Shown: one piece after another, positions 1-9,881 of the stretch
Layout: the number at the start of each line of letters is the position of its first letter
Position numbering within the stretch: the stretch's first letter is position 1
Assembly: GCA_007127425.1 (NCBI GenBank)
Contig: SKZJ01000142.1
Location: 1-9,881 of the forward strand
Source of the DNA: Wenzhouxiangella sp.
GTDB lineage: Bacteria > Pseudomonadota > Gammaproteobacteria > Xanthomonadales > Wenzhouxiangellaceae
DNA length: 9,881 bases
Direction: 5' to 3'
Notes under the pieces: generated by a model
What the model was told of the DNA's origin: nothing
The model's database searches: none
What the model saw: only the letters and a program-made list of their open reading frames with translations
Made by a program: the position numbers and the translations under genes

Positions 1-781
1 CCTGTTCTGGCGTGGCCTGGTTCTGCCGATTCTCTCGACTATCTGTACCTGCGACGAAGAGCGCCTGAACGACTGGCCGGCAGGGCAATTGCTCGATCTG
101 CTCGATGACATCCTGCACTCTGGCGAGTTGGTTCGTCTTGAGGGCGGCACGGCGCGTTTCGCCGGGGCACTGGCCGCGGACCTTACCGCTTACGTCGGCA
201 GTCCGGTGCGCTCGGTTCATCCTGTTGCCGACAGCCTGGAGGTGCGCAACGCCCGCGGTGACGGGGGCGTCTATGACCGGGTGATCGTTGCCACCCAGGC
301 CAACCAGCTCAAGTTTCTTGACGATGACCGGTTCGGCGCAGAGCGCAAGGTGCTGGCCGGCATTCCCTATGCCGACGGCGAACTGGTGGTGCACCGCGAC
401 GAGCGTTTCCTTCCGGCCAGGCGCCGCGATTGGACCGCGCTCAATTTCATGATGGACCGGCGACTCGACGACGCCATGTTTACCGTGTGGGTCAACGCCG
501 TGGAGCCCACGCTGGCCGGCAAGCCGCCGGTGTTCCAGACCTGGAACCCGTTGTTCGAGCCGATGGAGGAAAAGGTCATCGCCCGCATTCCGATGCAGCG
601 AGCTGTGGTCAACCGGCGCAATGCGGGTGTTCTCGAGCAGTTGGATCAGTGGCACGATCAGCCCGGCCGCCGCCTGTTCTACTGCGGTTCCTGGGCCCAT
701 CCCGGCGTGCCGCTGCTTGAAACGGCGGTGCGGTCGGCCGAGACGGTAGTTGCTCGCTTGCGGGATTCCGCCCCGGCCTGA
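1..781 (+). CDS. FAD/NAD(P)-binding oxidoreductase, flavin amine oxidase-like (3' part, start outside window)
   Basis: The frame is open from the left edge (first whole codon at 2) to TGA at 779-781, so about 259 C-terminal residues are visible and the N-terminal dinucleotide-binding GxGxxG region is missing. Two features point to a flavin amine oxidase-type oxidoreductase. One is a strand ending VIVAT (281-295), the usual hydrophobic segment before the FAD/NAD loop. The other is a C-terminal block with FYCGSW followed by GVPLLETAV (about 677-742), matching the FAD-contacting C-terminal motif of this superfamily. The middle part (LNFMMDRR, then VWVNAVE and TWNPLFEP) loosely recalls the predicted NAD/FAD-binding proteins of COG2907; that subfamily assignment is inference. 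The substrate is unknown and there is no signal peptide in the visible part. A TTG at 89 is an internal leucine codon, not a credible start. The next gene begins 78 bp downstream on the same strand. Confidence 0.8.
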   Translation, partial: LFWRGLVLPILSTICTCDEERLNDWPAGQLLDLLDDILHSGELVRLEGGTARFAGALAADLTAYVGSPVRSVHPVADSLEVRNARGDGGVYDRVIVATQANQLKFLDDDRFGAERKVLAGIPYADGELVVHRDERFLPARRRDWTALNFMMDRRLDDAMFTVWVNAVEPTLAGKPPVFQTWNPLFEPMEEKVIARIPMQRAVVNRRNAGVLEQLDQWHDQPGRRLFYCGSWAHPGVPLLETAVRSAETVVARLRDSAPA

Positions 782-859
782 CCGTTCGCAAGCACGATCC
801 GCGATGGCGCCGCCCCCGTCGCGGTTTATCATGAAGCGATTCCGTCCACGAAACGCCTC

Positions 860-2989
860 ATGTCCCAAGTCCACACCCTGTTCGCCACCGCCCCGCAGGG
901 GCTCGAAGATCTGCTTGCCGTCGAACTTGCCGGCCTCGGTTTTGACGAGGTCAAGGCCGGGCGGGGCGGCGTCAGGTTTCAGGCCGACCTGGCCGGAGGC
1001 TACCGCGCCTGCCTGTGGTCGCGCGTGGCCAACCGGGTGCTGCTGCCGCTGGCCGAGTTCACGGCAGCCGACGACGATGCCCTGTACGACGGCACTGCAC
1101 GGATCGAATGGCTGGATCACCTGGGTCCCGACAATACGCTCGCGGTCAGTTTTACCGGGATCCGGGCCGCCATCGGCCATGACCGATTTGCGGCCCAGCG
1201 GGTCAAGGACGCCATCGTCGACCAGTTGCGTGAGCGCACGGGTGACAGGCCCTCGGTCGATATCCGCGACCCCGATGTGCGCATCCACGTCCACATGCAC
1301 GACGACCAGGTCAGCGTGACCATCGACCTGTCGGGCGACAGCCTGCACAAGCGCGGCGTGCGCGAAGCCGGCAACGTGGCGCCGCTGAAGGAAAACCTCG
1401 CCGCGGCCATGCTGCTCAGGGCCGATTGGCCCGAGCTGGCCGCAGCTGGTGGCGGCTTCGTCGATCCGATGTGCGGTTCGGGCACCATCGTCATCGAGGC
1501 GGCCTGGATGGCCGGCGACTGCGCGCCGGGGCTGATGCGCACCCGTTTCGGCTTCCAGCGCTGGCGCGGCCACGACGATGAGGCCTGGAAGGCGCTGGTC
1601 GACGAGGCCCTGGATCGCCAGGCGGCAGGGCTGGAAAAAATGCCGCCCATGGCCGCTTTCGATCACGACCGGCGGGCCGTGTACCTGACCCGCCAGCAGA
1701 TTGACAGGGCCGGCCTGGCCGGGCGTGTGCATGTCGAGCGGCGTGATATCGGCGAGGCCAGGCCGCCGGCGAAGGTGAGAACCGGCCTGGTCGCGCTCAA
1801 TCCACCTTATGGTGAACGAATTGGCGAGCAGCATGAACTGATGCCGCTGTACCTGAGATTGGGCGAGACTCTGCGCCGGCATTTTCCCGGCTGGCGCGCG
1901 ATGGTGCTCAACGGTGCCGGTTGTCGCATCGGGCTGAAACCCGAACGCACCTGGCAGGTGCGCAACGGACCGATCGAATGCAGCCTGGAACGCTTCGAGA
2001 TCGGTACGGAGAGCAGTGAATCGTCAGTGCAGCCGGCCGAGGACCTGGTCAATCGCATCGCCAAGAACCGGCGGCAGCTCAAGCGCTGGCTGGATCGCGA
2101 GAACATCAGTTGCTACCGCGTCTACGATGCCGATATCCCCGAGTATGCGCTGGCCGTGGACGTCTACGCCGGCGAGGACGGTGACTGGCTGCACGTGCAG
2201 GAATACGAACCGCCGGCCACGGTCGATGCGGCCAAGGCCCGCGCCCGCCTGCAGGCCGCACTGACCGCCCTGCCGGGCGCGCTGGACGTGCCGCCCGAGC
2301 GCATGGTGTTCAAGGTGAGACGGCGTCAGCGCGGCAGCGAGCAGTACACCCGCCAGAGCCGACAGGCCAGGACCCTGACGGTCACCGAGGGTCGCTGCCG
2401 CCTGCTGGTCAACCTGACCGACTACCTCGACACCGGCCTGTTCCTGGATCACCGCCCGGTACGCCTGTGGCTGGCCGACAACGCCCGCGGCAAGCGCCTG
2501 CTCAATTTGTTCAGCTACACGGGCGCGGCCACCGTGCATGCCGCCGTCGGGGGCGCGTCACACACGACCAGCGTCGACTTGTCGAACACCTACCTCGACT
2601 GGCTCAAACGCAATCTCGAACTGAACGACTGCGCCAACTCGCGCCATCGTATCGTCCACGCCGATTGCCGCGAGTGGCTGGAACGCAACCAGGAGCGATT
2701 CGACCTGATCTTTCTCGACCCGCCGAGCTTTTCCAATTCCAAGCGCATGGACGGCACCCTGGATGTCCAGCGCGACCACGCCGACCTGATCCGTGCTGCA
2801 GCCCGCCACCTGAGCGACGACGGCACGCTGATCTTCTCGATCAACCTGCGCGGCTTCAAGCTCGACGAGCAACTCAACGAAGATTTCGACATTACCGACC
2901 GAACAGCGTGGTCCATTCCGAAAGATTTCGAACGCAACCGCCGCATTCACCAGTGCTGGTTTCTACAGCAGCGCAAAAAGAGCGGTTAA
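860..2989 (+). CDS. rlmL: Bifunctional 23S rRNA methyltransferase RlmKL (m2G2445 / m7G2069)
   Basis: 709 residues, close to the roughly 700 of E. coli RlmL. In this family the N-terminal half makes m2G2445 and the C-terminal half makes m7G2069 in 23S rRNA, using S-adenosylmethionine, in the cytoplasm. Domains in order: a THUMP-type RNA-binding region (about 45-155), then the RlmL Rossmann methyltransferase with SAM motif DPMCGSGT (202-209) and catalytic NPPYGER (314-320). The RlmK half follows, with GLFLDHRP (526-533), SAM motif NLFSYTG (549-555), the acidic SVDLSNTYLDW strand (571-581) and DPPSFSNSKRM (620-630). Both active-site motifs are intact, so both activities should be present. ATG at 860 gives the expected N-terminus (a short strand then a helix beginning GLEDLL), although no strong Shine-Dalgarno is visible. 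The C-terminus carries a short basic tail after the conserved RRIHQCWFL. The TAA stop is shared with the left end of the palindromic element that follows. Confidence 0.97.
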   Translation: MSQVHTLFATAPQGLEDLLAVELAGLGFDEVKAGRGGVRFQADLAGGYRACLWSRVANRVLLPLAEFTAADDDALYDGTARIEWLDHLGPDNTLAVSFTGIRAAIGHDRFAAQRVKDAIVDQLRERTGDRPSVDIRDPDVRIHVHMHDDQVSVTIDLSGDSLHKRGVREAGNVAPLKENLAAAMLLRADWPELAAAGGGFVDPMCGSGTIVIEAAWMAGDCAPGLMRTRFGFQRWRGHDDEAWKALVDEALDRQAAGLEKMPPMAAFDHDRRAVYLTRQQIDRAGLAGRVHVERRDIGEARPPAKVRTGLVALNPPYGERIGEQHELMPLYLRLGETLRRHFPGWRAMVLNGAGCRIGLKPERTWQVRNGPIECSLERFEIGTESSESSVQPAEDLVNRIAKNRRQLKRWLDRENISCYRVYDADIPEYALAVDVYAGEDGDWLHVQEYEPPATVDAAKARARLQAALTALPGALDVPPERMVFKVRRRQRGSEQYTRQSRQARTLTVTEGRCRLLVNLTDYLDTGLFLDHRPVRLWLADNARGKRLLNLFSYTGAATVHAAVGGASHTTSVDLSNTYLDWLKRNLELNDCANSRHRIVHADCREWLERNQERFDLIFLDPPSFSNSKRMDGTLDVQRDHADLIRAAARHLSDDGTLIFSINLRGFKLDEQLNEDFDITDRTAWSIPKDFERNRRIHQCWFLQQRKKSG

Positions 2990-3013
2990 CCCGGCTATTG
3001 CATAAATGTCCGG
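2986..3013. repeat. Left terminal inverted repeat of the palindromic element
   Basis: It begins TTAACCCGGCTATTGCATAA and ends TCCGG. It matches the reverse complement of 3220-3247 at 26 of 28 positions; the differences are single bases after CCCGGCTA and after CATAAAT. The first four bases (2986-2989) contain the TAA stop codon of rlmL. Confidence 0.88.
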
Positions 3014-3035
3014 ATGCAGGAGCCCGGAGAGTAGT

Positions 3036-3123
3036 GTTTCCGGGGCGTGGCGCGGAGATTTTTCAACCGGAGCATAGTTCACACTATGTGAGGATTGAAA
3101 AATTGAGCACGCGTCCCGGAAAC
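3036..3123. repeat. Nested long stem-loop inside the palindromic element
   Basis: Three perfect stems lie inside one another. GTTTCCGGG (3036-3044) pairs with CCCGGAAAC (3115-3123). ATTTTTCAA (3058-3066) pairs with TTGAAAAAT (3095-3103). CATAGT (3073-3078) pairs with ACTATG (3083-3088) around a TCAC loop. GCGTG (3045-3049) and CACGC (3108-3112) extend the outer stem after a 2-nt bulge. The T run is in the stem rather than after it, so this is not a classical intrinsic terminator, although it could hinder transcription. Confidence 0.8.
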
Positions 3124-3156
3124 GCTGCTATGCCGGGCAGCGCAGGCGAGAACGCA

Positions 3157-3185
3157 GGGGCGGTTTTGCGTAGCAAAGAAGCCCC
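3157..3185. repeat. Second stem-loop in the right half of the palindromic element
   Basis: GGGGC (3157-3161) pairs with GCCCC (3181-3185), and TTTGC (3165-3169) pairs with GCAAA (3173-3177) around a GTA loop, with a small internal loop between the two stems. It has no counterpart in the left half, so the element is asymmetric. Confidence 0.7.
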
Positions 3186-3219
3186 GGAGTGAAGCCGTTG
3201 CGCGTGAAGCGGTCCGGCG

Positions 3220-3247
3220 CCGGAGATTTATGCAGTAGCCGGGTTAA
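3220..3247. repeat. Right terminal inverted repeat of the palindromic element
   Basis: It begins CCGGAGATTTATGCAGTAGC and ends GGGTTAA, and is the inverted partner of 2986-3013 with two mismatches. It ends 14 bp before the predicted -35 box of the kinase gene. Confidence 0.88.
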
Positions 3248-3261
3248 GTCTTCGACAGGGT

Positions 3262-3290
3262 TTGGCGGCAGCCTCCTGAGCGTGCATAAT
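3262..3290 (+). promoter_or_regulatory. Predicted sigma70-type promoter of the kinase gene
   Basis: TTGGCG (3262-3267, 4 of 6 to the -35 consensus) and CATAAT (3285-3290, 5 of 6 to the -10 consensus) are separated by exactly 17 bp. Transcription would start near 3297, leaving a leader of about 24 nt before ATG 3321. A second -10-like box, TATAAC (3295-3300), has no matching -35. The promoter lies outside the palindromic element. The call rests on consensus matching only. Confidence 0.5.
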
Positions 3291-3320
3291 CGCGTATAAC
3301 CGAGGGTGGCCGGATCCATT

Positions 3321-6074
3321 ATGGGCAACGATCCACAAGACAATGACCGACTGGGGTGCGACGACGAAGCCACCTATCTGCATGAAGAAGAAGCGGACAT
3401 CGGGCACGACGGCGATGCCGGCGAGATACTGAAGCTTCCAGGCTACCAGGTTATCCGCGAACTCGGTAGCGGTGGTATGGGACAGGTTTTTCTGGCCCGT
3501 CAGCTTGAGCCAGTCGATCGCGAAGTCGCCATCAAGCTGATTCATCGCAAGATCCGCAGCCCGGCCAGCGAGGTACGTTTCCTGGTCGAACGCCAGGCCC
3601 TGGCGCAGATGCGTCATCCGGCCATTGCCCAGATCTACGAGGCCGGTACCAACCCGGACGGTTTTCCCTACTTCGCCATGGAATATGTGCCGGGCTTGCC
3701 GCTGGGCGAGTTCTGCGACGAGCACCGGCTCGATCTCACGCAACGCCTCGAGTTGTTCATTCGCATCTGTCAGGGCGTGGCCCATGCCCATCAGAAAGGC
3801 ATCATTCATCGCGATCTCAAGCCGGCCAATATTCTGGTCTCGCTGATCGACGGCGTGCCCAGCCCTAAGATCATCGATTTCGGAATTGCCGGAACGGCGA
3901 TCTCGGGCCAGGAGCGGCGTGACCAGAGCTCGGCCGGCACGCCGATGTACATGAGCCCGGAGTTGTTCGACCGTGAGGCCAGTATCGATGTCCGCAGCGA
4001 TGTCTATTCGCTGGGCGTGATTCTTTACGAGCTGCTCACTGATCTTCAGCCCTTCCACCGCAGTCTGTTCAGGGGCAAGGATACCGAACGGATTCGCCAG
4101 CGGCTGGTCGGTATCAAGCCGGAAACTCCGACCCGCCTTCTGGCTGCTTCGCGCGAGCGCGCCGATTTCATCGCAAAGAAACGGCGTTCCACCCCCCGGG
4201 CCCTGGAAAGACGAATCAAGGGGGAACTCAGCACCATTGCGCACAAGGCGGTTCACCCGAATCGCGACCAGCGTTACGACAGCACGGTCGAACTGGCCGA
4301 CGAGGTTCGCAATCATCTCTCGCACAATCCCGTGCGGGCAATGGGCGATTCACGGGGTTACCGCCTGCGCTGTTTCGTCCGACGAAATGCCGTGGCGGTG
4401 GCCAGCGTGAGCATGGTCGGGGTCGCGCTGACCGTTGGTATGAGCGCGGCACTGGTGGGTATGGCCGAAGCCCAGCGCCAGCAACAAATCGTCGAAGAGC
4501 GGCAACTTGAGCTGGAAAAGATGATTGCCTTTCAGCAATCCATGCTGGGCGATCTGGAACCCCGTCTGCTCGGGGAGGGGTTTGTCGAGCGGCTGCGGCG
4601 GCAATATGCGCAATCCTTCGATCATCGGGTCGGGGAGGACACCGTGCGGGCCGGTGTCGAGGCGTTTGAGGTCGCGGTCGGTCAGATCAACCCGACTGAT
4701 CTGGCGCAGGACCTGATCGACGAGTTCATGCTCAAGCGGGCCATCGATTCCATCGAAGCCGATTTTGCAGACGAGCCGCTGCTACAGGCCGATCTCTACG
4801 AGACAGTGCGTGATGTCTATACCGACGCCGGCATGATTGAACTGGCCTTGCCGCTGGCCAGCCGTATCGTCGAATTGCGCCAGGCCGAGCTGGGACTGGC
4901 GCATACGCGCACTCTGGTGGCACAGCATCTTCATTTCCGCTTGCTCTCGCGCAATCGGAATTTCGACCAGGCTGCCATCGAACTCGAGGCAGTCCTGGAA
5001 CATATGGATCCCAAGGCTCCGGATCAACTGAGCCTGCGCCACAATGCCTGGGACTCTCAGGCCAACCTGCTGGTCAACACCGGCCAGAATGAAGAGGCGC
5101 TGCAGGTCGCGATGCACAACCTTGAACTCGTCGAGGCCGAAGTCGGTGCCCATCATGAATACACAGTACGGGCAGTCAATACAATCGGCTATGTCCATGC
5201 GCTTTCCGGTGAACTGGAAACGGCCCTGGACTATTTCCGCGAAAGTGCCAAACGCGCACGCGGTCGTTTCGACAGGAGTGAACCCGCCTATTACAGCGCA
5301 CGGCTCAATGTTGCCGCTGCCTTGAGTGGGTTGGGTCGTTTCGAGGAGGCCCACGAGATCGAGAACGAGATCTACGACATTCTCGCAACCACCTACGGTC
5401 GACGTCACCTTTCCACGTTGCGCATCATGAACAACCGGGCCCAGACCATGATGGACCTGGGTCGGTTTGATGAAGCGATCTCGCAAATGAAGGAAGCCGT
5501 GTCATTGAGTGAGCAGACTCACGGCCTCAATCACACCTTGACGTTATCGAAAAGGCTAACCCTGGCCAACCTGTATCTGCAAGTTGAAGACTACACGGCG
5601 GCGCTGGATGAAGTCGCGGAAGCCGCCCTCTGGTTCGAGCGACTTCATGGTCAGCATCACCTGGATACTCTCCAGGCCTGGCACCATCAGGCACGTGCCC
5701 ATCTCGGCCTCGGCCAATGGTCGGCCGCGCAGGTCCTGGCCGAGAAGGCACATGAACGGCGCGTCGAGCAAATCGGTGCCGAGCATGGCGCTACGCTGGG
5801 TACGGCACGCTTGCTGGCCGATATTCACCGGGCTGCCGGACAGCCGACTGCCGAGCTCGCGTGGCGTGAGCACGTGCATGAGCGGGTCTCGGACGGCAAT
5901 CATGGATCCGCTCTGGACAACATCATGAACGCCATTCGTTTGCTGGAACTCAGGGGGGGTGATGAGGCGACACTCGGCGCATGGATCAGCGCACGTCTCG
6001 ATAACGAAGATTCGAGCCTCGATAGTGCCAGGGCGGCGTTTTCTGTCCTGTCCAGTAACGGGCCTGCGGAGGCT

Positions 6075-6083
<9 letters not shown>
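3321..6083 (+). CDS. Membrane-anchored Ser/Thr protein kinase with C-terminal TPR array
   Basis: 920 residues from ATG 3321. An acidic N-terminal tail (about 1-40) precedes a complete Hanks-type kinase domain: glycine loop GSGGMGQV (49-56), VAIK lysine 72, alpha-C glutamate 90, HRDLKPANIL (163-172, catalytic Asp165), DFG (186-188) and activation segment GTPMYMSPE (206-214). All catalytic residues are present, so it should phosphorylate Ser/Thr. One hydrophobic segment (about 356-381) follows basic FVRR, predicting a cytoplasmic kinase and a periplasmic C-terminus. A charged, coiled-coil-prone stretch (about 382-405) leads into TPRs of the kinesin-light-chain type. Their GxxHxxT-like junctions begin at 524, 608, 692, 734, 776 and 818, with degenerate copies at 566 and 650, all in a strict 42-residue register. 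TPRs usually bind partner proteins; partner and signal are unknown. ATG 3321 was preferred over in-frame GTG 3306 because GAGGG (3302-3306) and the predicted promoter suit it better. The palindromic element lies upstream and gltD converges 4 bp downstream. Confidence 0.93.
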
Positions 6084-7661
<1,578 letters not shown>

Positions 7662-7680
7662 AAGATTCATTTGGTAAAAA

Positions 7681-9881
<2,201 letters not shown>

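Larger units (their letters stand above)
2986..3247. mobile_element. MITE-like palindromic element with 28-bp terminal inverted repeats
   Basis: A 262-bp non-coding segment is bounded by near-perfect terminal inverted repeats (2986-3013 and 3220-3247, 26 of 28 positions complementary). Both outer ends read TTAACCCGGCTA inwards. The inside holds at least two further stem-loops (3036-3123 and 3157-3185) and a GTGAAGC unit that occurs twice (3189-3195, 3204-3210). There is no transposase or other credible gene within it. Size, terminal repeats and lack of coding capacity fit a non-autonomous transposable element. The TTAA at each end could be a target-site duplication or part of the repeat itself; one copy cannot tell. 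It fills almost all of the rlmL-kinase gap. Alternatives are a large REP/BIME-type repeat or a structured RNA. That it is an inverted-repeat element is seen directly; mobility is inferred. Confidence 0.72.

Noticed and set aside
799..824. CCGCGA/TCGCGG hairpin followed by TTT between the oxidoreductase gene and rlmL, and TATCAT (827-832) as a -10 box
   Set aside because: The stem is only 6 bp with a 14-nt loop and a T run of three, and no -35 box lies at the right distance from TATCAT. It is too weak to call a terminator or promoter.
2467..3192. Plus-strand 241-codon open frame through the rlmL end into the element
   Set aside because: It is a shifted frame of rlmL that stays open into the repeat; the rlmL frame carries all the conserved motifs.
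2986..3247. Retron-type or integron attC-type element
   Set aside because: Nested inverted repeats suggested it, but there is no reverse transcriptase or integrase nearby and no attC core sites are seen at the ends.
3306..3308. GTG start for the kinase, five codons upstream
   Set aside because: GAGG touches the GTG with no spacer and the predicted transcript would leave a 9-nt leader. ATG 3321 fits better, but the GTG cannot be excluded.
3128..3373. Minus-strand open frame of 81 codons crossing the element and the kinase start
   Set aside because: It runs through the terminal repeat and antisense to the kinase N-terminus, has no ribosome binding site and shows no recognisable domain. It is explained by the GC-rich repeat.

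Overview
The window is GC-rich DNA, dense with genes, from a gammaproteobacterium. The best single clue is a fused RlmK-RlmL rRNA methyltransferase, an architecture typical of that class. GltB and GltD also resemble the proteobacterial NADPH-type glutamate synthase. The membrane-anchored Ser/Thr kinase with a long TPR tail suggests a Xanthomonadales/Wenzhouxiangella-like lineage, where I recall such kinases being common; this placement is an inference.

Layout. Positions 1-781 (+) hold the 3' end of an FAD/NAD(P)-binding oxidoreductase of the flavin amine oxidase type. After a 78-bp gap, rlmL (860-2989, +) encodes the bifunctional 23S rRNA methyltransferase. Its stop codon lies inside the left end of a 262-bp non-coding element (2986-3247) with 28-bp terminal inverted repeats and nested internal hairpins, which looks like a MITE. 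A sigma70-like promoter (3262-3290) follows just outside the element and should drive a large kinase gene (3321-6083, +). The kinase gene converges on gltD, with only 4 bp between the two stop codons, and three tandem copies of an 8-bp unit run across both stops. On the minus strand, gltB (7681 to beyond the right edge) lies upstream of gltD (6088-7506). The 174-bp gap between them carries a long inverted repeat whose arms are built from a 10-bp unit.

How the parts work together. GltB and GltD are the two subunits of one enzyme that makes glutamate from glutamine and 2-oxoglutarate. RlmL is a ribosome-modification housekeeping enzyme. The kinase is a probable inner-membrane signalling protein with a cytoplasmic catalytic domain and a periplasmic TPR scaffold; nothing nearby identifies its signal or target. 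All the protein genes belong to recognisable families. The least explained material is the two intergenic palindromic elements and the tandem repeat over the convergent stops.
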